Shown piece after piece: positions 24,873-33,322 of a DNA stretch of 64,000 nt. The notes beneath the pieces were generated by a model that saw only the letters and a list, made by a program, of their open reading frames with translations, ran no database searches and was not told the origin of the DNA. Origin of the DNA: Pseudomonas sp. JAI120. GTDB taxonomy: Bacteria; Pseudomonadota; Gammaproteobacteria; Pseudomonadales; Pseudomonadaceae. The DNA lies in NCBI RefSeq assembly GCF_014207255.1, contig NZ_JACHCZ010000008.1:1-64000 (forward strand). Reading direction: 5' to 3'. The first letter of the stretch is position 1; each line of letters begins with the position of its first letter. Both the position numbers and the translations under genes were made by a program.

Positions 24873-26006
24873 ATGAAAGCCCGCTGGGATATTTTTTGCA
24901 GCGTCGTCGATAACTACGGCGACATTGGCGTGACCTGGCGCCTGGCCCGGCAATTGGTGGCAGAGCAGGGGTGCGAGGTGCGCTTGTGGGTCGACGACCT
25001 GCGCGCCTTCGAGCGTATGTGTCCCGAGATTGATGTGCGCCTGGACCAGCAATGGCAAGAGGGTGTCGATGTGCGCCATTGGCCAGCTGTGTGGTCGAGC
25101 GCCCCGGCAGCCGATGTGGTGATCGCCGCCTTCGCCTGCCAGTTGCCGCCTGATTACATGGAAGCCATGGCCGCGCGTGAACGCACGCCGTTGTGGATGA
25201 ACCTGGATTACCTCAGTGCCGAAGACTGGGTGGTGGGGTGTCATCGGTTGCCGTCGGTGAAGTTCAAGGGCGTGCAGAAGTACTTCTTTTTTCCGGGGTT
25301 CCGACCCGGCACGGGGGGGCTGTTACGCGAGGCAGGGTTGCTGGAACAGCGTCAGGCGTTTCAACAGGATGCCGCTGCGCAGCGGCAATTCCTGCACGCG
25401 TTGGGTGTGTTTCCGGCAGCGGGTGTGCGGCTGATCTCGTTGTTCGCCTACGAAAACGCTGGGCTGGCCAGTTGGCTGGACGTACTCTCGACCGACGGGC
25501 ATGCCACTCATCTCTTGGTCCCTGAAGGGCGCATCCTCGGGGATGTGCAGCATTGGCTCGGTGTCGAAGGCCTGTCGGTGGGGGACCTGCATCAGCGCGA
25601 CGCGCTGACTGTGCAGGTGCTGCCGTTTGTGCGCCAGGAGCAATATGACCGCCTGCTGTGGTGTTGCGACTTCAACGCCGTACGCGGCGAAGACTCGTTC
25701 GTGCGCGCCCAATGGGCCGGGCGGCCGCTGTTGTGGCATATCTATCGCCAGGACGAAGACATCCATCTGGACAAGCTCGATGCCTTCCTCGACCTGTACA
25801 CCGCCGCCCTGTCGCCGGCCGCAAAGGCTGCCCTGGTTGAACTCTGGCAAGCCTGGAACACTGATGGCGATATGGCACAACCGTGGAAAATGCTGCTGGA
25901 GCACTGGCCTGAGTTGAGTCAGCACGCGCAGACGTGGTGTCTGGAACAGGGCTTGCAGGCAGATCTTGCGACGGCGCTGGTACAGTTTTATGAAAGTTGG
26001 ATATGA
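24873..26006 (+). CDS. earP: EF-P arginine rhamnosyltransferase EarP
   Basis: An inverting GT104 glycosyltransferase of 377 residues that transfers rhamnose from dTDP-beta-L-rhamnose to Arg32 of elongation factor P. The N-terminal signature DIFCSVVDNYGDIGVTWRLA contains the catalytic Asp and the NYGD loop. The C-terminal nucleotide-sugar domain includes NAVRGEDSFVRAQWAGRPLLWH with the conserved RGEDS glutamate. The ATG at 24873 has GGAG upstream. It lies 49 bases before efp, the standard EarP/EF-P pairing. dTDP-rhamnose biosynthesis genes are not in the window. Confidence 0.97.
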   Translation: MKARWDIFCSVVDNYGDIGVTWRLARQLVAEQGCEVRLWVDDLRAFERMCPEIDVRLDQQWQEGVDVRHWPAVWSSAPAADVVIAAFACQLPPDYMEAMAARERTPLWMNLDYLSAEDWVVGCHRLPSVKFKGVQKYFFFPGFRPGTGGLLREAGLLEQRQAFQQDAAAQRQFLHALGVFPAAGVRLISLFAYENAGLASWLDVLSTDGHATHLLVPEGRILGDVQHWLGVEGLSVGDLHQRDALTVQVLPFVRQEQYDRLLWCCDFNAVRGEDSFVRAQWAGRPLLWHIYRQDEDIHLDKLDAFLDLYTAALSPAAKAALVELWQAWNTDGDMAQPWKMLLEHWPELSQHAQTWCLEQGLQADLATALVQFYESWI

Positions 26007-26055
26007 TACGCGACCTTGATTTTTGTAAATCCCATCCAAATTTCGGATATACGCA

Positions 26056-26628
26056 ATGAAAACTGGTAAAGAACTGAAACCCGGTACAGTGATCCGTCTC
26101 GAAAACGACCCTTGGCTGGTTCAGAAAGCTGAGTTCACCAAGTCTGGTCGTAACAGCGCAATCATGAAGACCAAGCTGAAGAACCTGCTGACCGGTTACA
26201 AGACCGAGATCGTCTACAGCGCCGATGACAAACTGGATGACGTGATCCTCGACCGCAAAGAAGCGACCCTGTCCTTCATCAGCGGCGACACCTACACGTT
26301 CATGGACACCACCGACTACACCATGTACGAGCTGAACGCTGAAGATATCGAAGCTGTTCTGCCGTTCATCGAAGAAGGCATGGAAGACGTCTGCGAAGCT
26401 ATTTTCTTCGAAGAGCGCCTGGTTTCCGTAGAGCTGCCGACCACTATCGTGCGTAAGGTTGCCTACACCGAAGGTTCCGCTCGCGGCGACACTTCGGGCA
26501 AAGTGATGAAGCCTGCCAAACTGAGCAACGGTACCGAACTGCAAGTAGCCGATTTCATCGAAATCGACGACCTGATCGAGATCGACACCCGCGAAGGTGG
26601 TTCGTACAAAGGTCGCGCCAAGAAGTAA
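26056..26628 (+). CDS. efp: Elongation factor P (arginine type)
   Basis: A 190-residue translation factor that relieves stalling at polyproline. Three beta-barrel domains are recognisable. The modification loop is KSGRNSA, placing Arg at position 32, the residue rhamnosylated by EarP. The upstream neighbour earP confirms the arginine-type pathway; no epmA/epmB is needed. The proteins of this window that carry PPP (the L,D-transpeptidase and the toxin-like protein at the left edge) would be expected clients. A TATGAT box at 26002-26007 inside the earP end may give efp its own promoter. Confidence 0.98.
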   Translation: MKTGKELKPGTVIRLENDPWLVQKAEFTKSGRNSAIMKTKLKNLLTGYKTEIVYSADDKLDDVILDRKEATLSFISGDTYTFMDTTDYTMYELNAEDIEAVLPFIEEGMEDVCEAIFFEERLVSVELPTTIVRKVAYTEGSARGDTSGKVMKPAKLSNGTELQVADFIEIDDLIEIDTREGGSYKGRAKK

Positions 26629-26646
26629 TTCTGGCCTCGCCGATAC

Positions 26647-26678
26647 GAAAAAAGCCCGACCTTGCGTCGGGCTTTTTC
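26647..26678. terminator. Rho-independent terminator after efp
   Basis: AAAAAAGCCCGAC, short loop, GTCGGGCTTTTT. Flanking A and T runs allow it to serve the convergent esterase gene too. Confidence 0.9.
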
Positions 26679-26692
26679 GTGAGCGCTGCTTT

Positions 26693-27709
26693 TTACTTCA
26701 GGTGCTGCTTCAGCTCGTCCGATGCCTGCAGCAAGGCCGAACGCACGGCTGGTACCTGGCTGACCACATTGAGCAAACCGTAGTCGTGGATCATGCCGTT
26801 ATAGCGCACGGCCGTCACGGGAACCCCGGCCTGGTCCAGCTTGCGCGCATAGGCTTCGCCTTCGTCACGCAATACATCGGCACCGGCAGTCTGAATCAGC
26901 GCGGGCGGCAAGCCCTTGAGCTGATCCGTGGTCGCCCGCAACGGCGAGGCGTAGATCTCGGCCCGCTGGTTGGCGTCGGTGGTGTAGTTGTCCCAGAACC
27001 ACTTCATCATGTTCCTGGTGAGGAAGTGCCCTTCGGCGTACTGGTTGTAGGACGCCGTCTCGAAGTTGGCATCGGTCACCGGCCACAACAGCAACTGGAA
27101 CTTGATCGCGGGTGTGCCCTTGTCCTTCGCCATCAGGCTGACGACGGCTGCCATATTGCCGCCGACACTATTGCCCGCGACCGCCAGGCGTTTGCCGTCG
27201 ACGTTGATGTCCTTGCCATGCTCGGCGACCCACTTGGTTGCGCCGTAGGCCTGGTTGATCGCCACCGGGTAGTGCGCTTCCGGTGAAGGCGTGTAGTTGA
27301 CGAAGACCGCCACGGCTCCCGAACCCACCACCAGATCGCGCACCAGGCGCTCGTGAGTCGGGTAATCCCCCAAGACCCAGCCGCCGCCGTGAAAGAACAT
27401 GAACACCGGCAATGTGCCCTTGACCCCGGCTGGCCGCACGATGGTCAGGTCCAGCGGCTGGCCATCGACCTGAATGGTCTTCTGGCTCACGTCCGCCTTG
27501 GGCAAGGTCAACTTCACACCGGCCTGGGCACCCGTCAGTACGGCGCGGGCTTCCTTGGGCGTCAGTTGTTCCATCGGTTTGCCGGTGCCGGCGTTCAACA
27601 CATCCAGGAAGGCCTGGGTGTTGTGTTCAACGTCGCCATTGGCGGCGAAAGCGTGAGTGACGGACAGGGCGAGCAGGCTGCCGGTCAGCACTTTGGCAAA
27701 TGTGTTCAT
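26693..27709 (-). CDS. Secreted alpha/beta hydrolase, hormone-sensitive-lipase type
   Basis: A 338-residue esterase-like protein with a signal peptide (MNTFAKVLTGSLLALSVTHAFA). The HSL oxyanion motif FFHGGGWVLGD, the nucleophile elbow GNSVGGN (usually GDSAGG), the acid in TAGADVLRDEG and the His in GMIHDYGLL are all present, so it should be active. The substitution D to N next to the nucleophile is unusual for the family. GGAGAAG precedes the ATG at 27709; an in-frame ATG at 27727 is less likely. It lies 26 bases downstream of ohr on the same strand and may be co-induced by peroxide. Confidence 0.88.
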   Translation of the reverse strand: MNTFAKVLTGSLLALSVTHAFAANGDVEHNTQAFLDVLNAGTGKPMEQLTPKEARAVLTGAQAGVKLTLPKADVSQKTIQVDGQPLDLTIVRPAGVKGTLPVFMFFHGGGWVLGDYPTHERLVRDLVVGSGAVAVFVNYTPSPEAHYPVAINQAYGATKWVAEHGKDINVDGKRLAVAGNSVGGNMAAVVSLMAKDKGTPAIKFQLLLWPVTDANFETASYNQYAEGHFLTRNMMKWFWDNYTTDANQRAEIYASPLRATTDQLKGLPPALIQTAGADVLRDEGEAYARKLDQAGVPVTAVRYNGMIHDYGLLNVVSQVPAVRSALLQASDELKQHLK

Positions 27710-27735
27710 GTTCTTCTCCAGTGACATCGGCGGGG

Positions 27736-28155
27736 TTAGACGGTTACGTGCAGGCGCACATCGACGTTGCCACGGGTGGCGTTGGAGTACGGGCAGACTT
27801 GGTGAGCGGCGTCGACCAGGCTTTGCGCGTCGTCCTGGGCCAGGCCTGGCAGGCTGACGTGCAGGTCGATATCCAGGCCGAAACCACCAGGGATCTGGCC
27901 GATGCCGACGTGGGCAGTGATCGAGGCATCATCCGGGATTTTGCGTTTGGTCTGGCTGGCGACGAATTTCAGGGCGCCGATAAAGCAAGCCGAGTAACCG
28001 GCGGCGAACAGTTGTTCCGGATTGGTGGCCTGGCCGCCGGCTCCGCCCAATTCTTTGGGGGTGGAGAGTTTGACGTCGAGGATGTTGTCGCTGGAAACAG
28101 CGCGACCATCACGGCCGCCGGTGGCGGTGGCTACTGCGGTATAGAGCGTTTGCAT
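27736..28155 (-). CDS. ohr: Organic hydroperoxide resistance protein
   Basis: A 139-residue thiol peroxidase that reduces organic hydroperoxides with lipoyl/dihydrolipoamide as donor. The two catalytic cysteines are Cys57 in YSACFIGAL and Cys121 in HQVCPYSNATRGN. The N-terminus MQTLYTAVATATGGRDG and the family length are typical. It is separated from ohrR by a 237-base region holding two inverted-repeat operators and an REP doublet. Confidence 0.96.
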   Translation of the reverse strand: MQTLYTAVATATGGRDGRAVSSDNILDVKLSTPKELGGAGGQATNPEQLFAAGYSACFIGALKFVASQTKRKIPDDASITAHVGIGQIPGGFGLDIDLHVSLPGLAQDDAQSLVDAAHQVCPYSNATRGNVDVRLHVTV

Positions 28156-28174
28156 GGTGTCGTCCTCTTGGTTA

Positions 28175-28199
28175 TTAGCGCTAAAGTTTTGTGCGCTAA
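28175..28199. promoter_or_regulatory. Likely OhrR operator 1 upstream of ohr
   Basis: An inverted repeat TTAGCGC, 11 bases, GCGCTAA with perfect 7-bp arms, about 20 bases upstream of the ohr start codon. It is nearly repeated at 28221-28244. Confidence 0.6.
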
Positions 28200-28220
28200 G
28201 TAGTTGGTGAGGCAAATGTA

Positions 28221-28244
28221 TAGCGCTAATGTTTTGCGCGCAAG
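28221..28244. promoter_or_regulatory. Likely OhrR operator 2 upstream of ohr
   Basis: The second copy of the same element (TAGCGCTAATGTTTTGCGCG...), shifted by 46 bases from operator 1 and with less perfect arms. Two sites suggest cooperative repression. Confidence 0.5.
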
Positions 28245-28281
28245 ATAAATGTATAAATATTTTTTCAGTCGCTGCAAACCA

Positions 28282-28376
28282 ATGTGAGAGGGGGCTTGCT
28301 CCCGATAGCGGTGTTTCAGTCAAAAGATTCGTCGACTGATAAACCGTCATCGTGAGCAAGCCCCCTCCCACATGTT
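28282..28376. repeat. REP doublet (REPIN-like) between ohr and ohrR
   Basis: AGAGGGGGCTTGCTCCCGATAGCGG at the left and a reverse-complement copy (TCGTGAGCAAGCCCCCTCCCACAT) at the right flank about 45 bases of unrelated DNA. The core GGGGGCTTGCTCCC is a palindrome type common in intergenic P. fluorescens DNA. The inverted pair could fold into one long hairpin. Confidence 0.8.
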
Positions 28377-28392
28377 GAGCGTTTTGCTGTGT

Positions 28393-28845
28393 TTAGATCG
28401 CGTTCTGCAGGTTGCCCCGCAACGCGAGCAAGTCAGCCTGCAGCTTGCGCAATTGGTCCAGCTCCAAACCGCTGGCGCCGAGAATGCACTGTGGAATACC
28501 CATGGCCTTTTCCTGCAAGGCACGCCCAGCGCAGGTCAGTTCCACCACCACCACGCGCTCATCTTCACGGCTGCGGGTGCGGCTGAGCAGGCCTTCGGCT
28601 TCCAGGCGCTTGAGCAGTGGCGTCAGGGAGCCCGGGTCGGTCAGCAGGCGGCTGCTGATTTCGCCGACGGTCAAACCATCTTCTTCCCAAAGCACCATCA
28701 TGGCCAGGTACTGCGGGTAGGTCAGACCGAGGGCGTGCAGCAGCGGTTTGTAGACCTTGGTCATCAGCAGCGATGTGGAGTGCAGGGCGAAACACAGTTG
28801 ATTGTCCAGCAACAGGGAATCGCACGCGGTGGGATTTTTGCTCAT
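28393..28845 (-). CDS. ohrR: MarR-family organic peroxide sensor OhrR
   Basis: A 150-residue one-Cys or two-Cys type repressor of ohr. The reactive cysteine is Cys18 in LLLDNQLCFALHSTS. The winged HTH contains TVGEISSRLLTDPGSLTPLLKRLEAEGLL and the wing RTRSREDERVVVVEL. Another Cys near residue 121 (MGIPQCILGAS) may form the disulfide partner. It is encoded on the same strand as ohr, upstream of it. A paralogue, ospR, lies at 43891. Confidence 0.93.
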   Translation of the reverse strand: MSKNPTACDSLLLDNQLCFALHSTSLLMTKVYKPLLHALGLTYPQYLAMMVLWEEDGLTVGEISSRLLTDPGSLTPLLKRLEAEGLLSRTRSREDERVVVVELTCAGRALQEKAMGIPQCILGASGLELDQLRKLQADLLALRGNLQNAI

Positions 28846-28926
28846 GGTGGTGCCTCAAAAAAAGCGTGTCTACGCTGGAATCTAGCGGGCAAATCTTTAA
28901 TGCGCCAGATAATTCTGTCCCCGCGG

Positions 28927-29877
28927 TCAGACCAACCCGCTTTGCAGGGCCAGATCCCAAGGCGGCACGGGGCTGAATCGGGACTTGAGGTATTCCAGCA
29001 ACAAGCGGCTGCGCGCATTGGGCTGCTGTTCCAGCCGCAGTGCGTAGATCCCGGTGGTCTCCGGGCTGGGCAGGCCGTCCTCGCAAAACAGCGGCAGCAA
29101 TTCCCCGCGCACCAGGTATTCACTGGCCAGCCAGGTGGGAAGATGGGCGATGCCCAGCCCGGCGAGAGCGCCCGATAGCAGCGCTTCAGCGTTGTTGGCG
29201 CTCATGCGGATGCGCCGCGGGCGATGCGTTGCACGTCGCCCGTCCAACTCAAAGCGCCACGCGAACATCGGCGCCAGGCCGTCCCAATCCAGGCCGTCAT
29301 GCTCGCTCAATTCGCGGGGGTGAGCCGGGGTGCCACGGTTTTTCAGGTAGGCCGGGCTGGCGCACGCGATGCGCACGATACTGGCCAGGGGCGTGGCGAT
29401 CAGCCGTGTATCGACGATATGCCCGGCGCGCAGCACCAAGTCGACCTTGCCCAAGTGCGCGCCCTGCATATCGACAAAGCTGTCGATCAGATGCAGGTGC
29501 ACATCCAATCCGGGGTAAACGTTCAAGAAGTCGGCAATCACCGGCGCCAGGTGCCGGCGACCGAACGCTGCCGGTGCATCCACGCGAATCAGCCCTTCCG
29601 GCGCATGACTCAGGGAAGCGGCCTCTGCCCGTGCGAGTTGCAACTCGCTGACAATCCGCCGTGCCCGTTCAGCGAAGGCCAGGCCCGCCGGGGTCGGCAC
29701 CACCGCGTGGGTGCTGCGCTGGAACAAGCGGCTGCCCACGGAGCTTTCCAGGCTGTCGATGCGCCGCGCCACCGCCGAGGGTGTCAGCGGATGGCGACGT
29801 GCTGCGGCGGAAAAGCTGCCCGTTTCCAATACATCGAGAAACAGGCTCAGTTGATCGGTCAGCGTATTGGGATTCAT
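28927..29877 (-). CDS. LysR family transcriptional regulator
   Basis: A 316-residue regulator with an N-terminal wHTH (LFLDVLETGSFSAAARRHPLTPSAVARRIDSLESSVGSRLF) and a periplasmic-binding-like effector domain. The start at 29877 (MNPNTLTDQLS) is preferred over the longer frame from 29955, whose first 26 residues are low-complexity. It is divergent from the TauE permease gene with 108 bases between starts, so the permease is the likely target. Confidence 0.9.
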   Translation of the reverse strand: MNPNTLTDQLSLFLDVLETGSFSAAARRHPLTPSAVARRIDSLESSVGSRLFQRSTHAVVPTPAGLAFAERARRIVSELQLARAEAASLSHAPEGLIRVDAPAAFGRRHLAPVIADFLNVYPGLDVHLHLIDSFVDMQGAHLGKVDLVLRAGHIVDTRLIATPLASIVRIACASPAYLKNRGTPAHPRELSEHDGLDWDGLAPMFAWRFELDGRRATHRPRRIRMSANNAEALLSGALAGLGIAHLPTWLASEYLVRGELLPLFCEDGLPSPETTGIYALRLEQQPNARSRLLLEYLKSRFSPVPPWDLALQSGLV

Positions 29878-29985
29878 CGATGCGCGCTTATGCGAGATTG
29901 GCATAGCCATTGTGCGTTGCTGTGCGTTTCCGCGCCAGAGTCGACTGCGTAGCATGCAGGTCTTGAGAATGGGGAGTAGCGAGCG

Positions 29986-30735
29986 GTGTTGGATTTAGCG
30001 GTGTACCTGGTATTGGGCGTGGCCCTCGGCACGGTGGGTGGCCTGTTTGGTATTGGCGGTGGGTTGATTGCGATCCCGGTACTCGGCGTATGGTTCGGCC
30101 TGGACCAACAACTTGCCCAAGGCACGGCGTTGGTCATGGTGGTGCCGAATGTGATGCTCGCCCTGTGGCGTTACCACCAGCGCAATCGCATCGAACTGCG
30201 GCACGCGCTGCCCTTGGGCATCATGGGGTTCAGCTTTGCCTGGCTTGGTTCGATCTGGGCCGTGGGGCTCGACGCAGGTGCCATGCGCATCGGCTTTATT
30301 GTGTTTCTGCTGACGCTTTCGGCTTACAACCTGCTGCGTATGTTCACGCGGAATGCGCCGCCGACGGCACACATGCGTTACTCCTGGCCTTGGCTTGGCG
30401 TGTTGGGCGCGGCGTCCGGTTCCATGGGCGGTTTGTTCGGGGTTGGCGGCGCGGTGGTGGCCACTCCCGTGCTCACCAGCCTGTTCGGCACCACCCAGGT
30501 CGTCGCCCAAGGGTTGTCCCTGGCCTTGGCGTTGCCCAGCACGGGTGTGACGCTGGTCACCTATGCCTGGCACCACGAGGTGGACTGGATGATCGGCGTG
30601 CCGCTCGCCGTCGGCGGCCTGCTCAGTATCAGCTGGGGCGTGAAGGTTGCCCATGCGTTGCCGGAGCGTGTCTTGCGCGGCCTGTTTTGCGGCTTCCTGG
30701 TGGTGTGTGCGGTGATGCTGACGTTTAAAGTCTGA
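29986..30735 (+). CDS. TauE/SafE family sulfite/organic anion exporter
   Basis: A 249-residue protein with seven to eight helices. The glycine-rich repeat GGLFGIGGGLIAIPVLGVWFGL near the N-terminus, with its counterpart GGLFGVGGAVVATPVLTSLFGTTQVVAQGLSLAL after the midpoint, is diagnostic. Members move sulfite, sulfoacetate or other small organic anions; the substrate here is unknown. The start is GTG at 29986 with GGGAG upstream. It is flanked by two LysR genes, divergent and convergent, and overlaps the second by 11 bases at the 3' end. Confidence 0.88.
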   Translation: MLDLAVYLVLGVALGTVGGLFGIGGGLIAIPVLGVWFGLDQQLAQGTALVMVVPNVMLALWRYHQRNRIELRHALPLGIMGFSFAWLGSIWAVGLDAGAMRIGFIVFLLTLSAYNLLRMFTRNAPPTAHMRYSWPWLGVLGAASGSMGGLFGVGGAVVATPVLTSLFGTTQVVAQGLSLALALPSTGVTLVTYAWHHEVDWMIGVPLAVGGLLSISWGVKVAHALPERVLRGLFCGFLVVCAVMLTFKV

Positions 30736-31606
30736 AGCCTTCGACGATGTATTCGGCCAGGCATTCGGTGATGGGCGAGGTCATTTGCGGATTGCGCAGC
30801 AAGTGCAGATTCATAGAGGGCAGCGCTGGGAAACCCTCGTCGCTGCCGAGTACTCGCAAGTCTTCAGTCACCAGGCTTTCCATGCAGATCATGGCAGCCA
30901 GGCCGGCACTCACCACTGCCAGGATCGCCGCGACGTTGGTGCTGTGATACGCCAGGCGATAATCCCGCCCGGTTGCATCCAGTGCGGCCTGGGTCCACTG
31001 CGTGTACACGCAGTCGGCACCGGACACCGCCAGGGGCACGGCATCGTGCTCTTCCACACAAAAACATGGCGCGGCTGCCCATACCATGCGCTCTGTGCGC
31101 AAAAGCTCGCCGATTTCCTTGCCAGGCTCGCGGCTGATAACGGTCAGCGCCAGATCCCGTCGCTGCATCAGCACCGTTGACGACTCGCAATGCAGCTCGA
31201 TCTGGATCAGCGGGTAGGCCTTGGAGAACCGCTTGAGGATCCCTGGAAGGAAACGCATCACGTAGTCGTCCGGCGTACCGATACGTACCAACCCCACCAT
31301 ATGCGGCTCGCGTAGGGTGTTGAACACCTCGCTGTGGAGCTTCAAGATGCGCCGCGCATAACCCAGCAACACCTGGCCCTCGGGCGTCAGCCGCACCTGC
31401 CTGCCATCGCGCTCGAACAGCTTGCGCTGCAACACGTCTTCCTCCAGACGCTTCATCTGCATGCTCACCGCCGATTGGGTGCGGTTAACCAGTTCACCGG
31501 CGCGGGTGAAACCGCCCTGGTCGGCGATGGCGACGAAGGTACGCAGCACTTCAGTGTCGATGCTCGGGTAGCCGGACAATTGATCAATCTCCGAGATGTG
31601 TTGCAT
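30725..31606 (-). CDS. LysR family transcriptional regulator
   Basis: A 293-residue LysR protein with the wHTH in TFVAIADQGGFTRAGELVNRTQSAVSMQMKRLEEDVLQRKLFERDGRQVRLT. The first 15 residues before the HTH are longer than usual. ATG 31606 is taken; ATG 31615 is three residues earlier. The effector domain begins VRIGTPDDYVMRFLP. It converges on the TauE permease gene. The target is unknown. Confidence 0.9.
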   Translation of the reverse strand: MQHISEIDQLSGYPSIDTEVLRTFVAIADQGGFTRAGELVNRTQSAVSMQMKRLEEDVLQRKLFERDGRQVRLTPEGQVLLGYARRILKLHSEVFNTLREPHMVGLVRIGTPDDYVMRFLPGILKRFSKAYPLIQIELHCESSTVLMQRRDLALTVISREPGKEIGELLRTERMVWAAAPCFCVEEHDAVPLAVSGADCVYTQWTQAALDATGRDYRLAYHSTNVAAILAVVSAGLAAMICMESLVTEDLRVLGSDEGFPALPSMNLHLLRNPQMTSPITECLAEYIVEGFRL

Positions 31607-31676
31607 AAGAAACATTCGTTGGATTGATCATATTGCACGGCACACACTTGCGTCATCCCCACTGGAGGGCGAGAAG

Positions 31677-31883
31677 ATGAAAGGTCAGAAAGGTTTCGTG
31701 TTGATCACCAAACGGCCGTTTTCCAGGCTGCTGCAAGTGGTATTGCGTTGGCAGGTGTTGCGCCACGAACGGCAGGTGCTGGCGAGCATGAACGATGATG
31801 CGCTCAAGGACATCGGCCTCAGCCGTGCCGATGTGGAGCGTGAGAGCCATCGGCATTTCTGGGAAGATCCACTGCGAAAATGA
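31677..31883 (+). CDS. DUF1127 domain protein (YjiS-like)
   Basis: A 68-residue basic protein with the DUF1127 core near the C-terminus: LASMNDDALKDIGLSRADVERES. Small Arg-rich DUF1127 proteins in other bacteria affect RNA turnover and phosphate or carbon adaptation; this one is a slightly longer form (YjiS-type). Its start at 31677 is preceded by GGAGGGCGAGAAG. It is encoded 70 bases downstream of, and divergent from, the LysR gene. Confidence 0.85.
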   Translation: MKGQKGFVLITKRPFSRLLQVVLRWQVLRHERQVLASMNDDALKDIGLSRADVERESHRHFWEDPLRK

Positions 31884-31928
31884 CCCCGGATGCAGTAGGG
31901 TAGGTCGCGAGCATTCAAGGAGATTCCC

Positions 31929-33149
31929 ATGCCCGCCGACTTGTCCTTTTCCCTCAAGCAAGCTCGACGCATGGCGCTGGCGGCCCAGGGATTTTCAGGG
32001 CGCCAGGCGCCTGCGCTGATAAAAGCTGCGCACCTCAACCGCGTGATCGAGCGCTTGGGCGTGTTGCAGATTGACTCGGTCAATGCGCTGGTGCGCTCTC
32101 ACTACTTGCCGCTGTTTTCCCGCCTGGGCAATTACTCCCCATTGATGCTTGAACAAGCGGCCTGGAGCCAGGGCCGACGACGCTCGTTGTTTGAGTATTG
32201 GGGGCACGAGGCCTCGCTGCTGCCAATGGCGTTGTACCCGTTGATGCGTTGGCGTATGGAGCGAGCGCAGCAGGGGCGCGGCATCTATTCGCAGATGGCG
32301 CGCTTCGGTCGTGAGCAACAGGCCACGATCCAGCGCGTTTTGCAGACCGTCGAACAGCAGGGCGCGCTCGGCGCGGGCAGTTTGTCGACCCGCGAAGAGC
32401 GGGCCGGACCCTGGTGGGACTGGAGCGATGAAAAGCATGCGCTTGAGTGGCTGTTCGCCGCCGGCCTGGTTACCGTTGCCGGCAGGCGTGGTTTCGAGCG
32501 GCTCTATGACTTGCCCGAGCGCGTCATCCCTGGCGACATCCTCCAGCAGGCGCCGTTGACCGAGGCCGAGGCCCAACGTGGCCTGTTGCTGCACAGCGCC
32601 ACCGCCTTGGGTGTAGGTACCGAAAAAGACCTACGCGACTACTTCCGTCTTGACCCCGCCGACAGTCGCAGTCGCCTGGCGGAATTGGTCGAGGACGGGC
32701 ACTTGCAGGTTTGCCAGGTGCAAGGCTGGAAGCAGGCAGCCTACTGTCTGCCCGAGCCCAAAGTGCCGCGCAAGGTGTCGGCCAGCGCACTGCTGTCGCC
32801 CTTCGACTCGCTGGTCTGGGAGCGCAGCCGTACCGAGCGCCTGTTCGATTTCCGCTACCGGCTGGAGATCTACACCCCGCAAGACAAACGGGTGTACGGC
32901 TACTACGTGCTGCCGTTTTTGCACAACGAGCGGATCGCCGCACGTATCGACCTGCGGGCCGAACGCGCCAACGGACGCCTGGCCGTGCATGCGGTGCATG
33001 AGGAAGAGCCGGGGCTGGATGAGGAGGGGATGTTGGTGCTGGCGTTGAACCTGCGGCAAATGGCCGACTGGCTGGGGCTCGAACATATCCAGCTCAATTG
33101 CCAGCGGCCGAGTGCCGACCGCTTGCGGTTAGCCATGCTGCACTTGTAG
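31929..33149 (+). CDS. YcaQ-type DNA interstrand-crosslink glycosylase (winged-helix family)
   Basis: A 406-residue protein of the HTH_42 family. E. coli YcaQ unhooks interstrand DNA crosslinks with a catalytic QxD motif; here it appears as LQIDSVNALVRSHYLPLFSRLG near residues 47-67. The C-terminal part has PFDSLVWERSRTERLFDFRYRLEIYTP, also typical. AAGGAG lies 7-12 bases before the ATG. It follows the DUF1127 gene by 45 bases. Confidence 0.88.
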   Translation: MPADLSFSLKQARRMALAAQGFSGRQAPALIKAAHLNRVIERLGVLQIDSVNALVRSHYLPLFSRLGNYSPLMLEQAAWSQGRRRSLFEYWGHEASLLPMALYPLMRWRMERAQQGRGIYSQMARFGREQQATIQRVLQTVEQQGALGAGSLSTREERAGPWWDWSDEKHALEWLFAAGLVTVAGRRGFERLYDLPERVIPGDILQQAPLTEAEAQRGLLLHSATALGVGTEKDLRDYFRLDPADSRSRLAELVEDGHLQVCQVQGWKQAAYCLPEPKVPRKVSASALLSPFDSLVWERSRTERLFDFRYRLEIYTPQDKRVYGYYVLPFLHNERIAARIDLRAERANGRLAVHAVHEEEPGLDEEGMLVLALNLRQMADWLGLEHIQLNCQRPSADRLRLAMLHL

Positions 33150-33162
33150 GAGGAAGGTACTT

Positions 33163-33300
33163 TCGTGGCGAGCGGGCTTGCCCTGCGTTGGGCTGCGAAG
33201 CAGCCCCAGTAAGATCACTGAATTGGTTCAGGCGGAATTGCGGCGTGGGTTTTGGGGCGGCTTCGCCACCTGACGCGGGGCAAGCCCGCTCGCCACAACA
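33163..33300. repeat. REP inverted pair (GGCGAGCGGGCTTGCCC type)
   Basis: GTGGCGAGCGGGCTTGCCCTGCGTTGGGC at the left and its reverse complement, GGGGCAAGCCCGCTCGCCACAA, at the right, about 90 bases apart. The DNA between also carries GGCTGCGAAGCAGCCCC and GGGGCGGCTTCGCCACC, nested hairpins. This fills the gap between the YcaQ-like gene and the convergent DAHP synthase gene. Confidence 0.85.
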
Positions 33301-33322
33301 AGCCCTATTTTCCAAACGTCTG

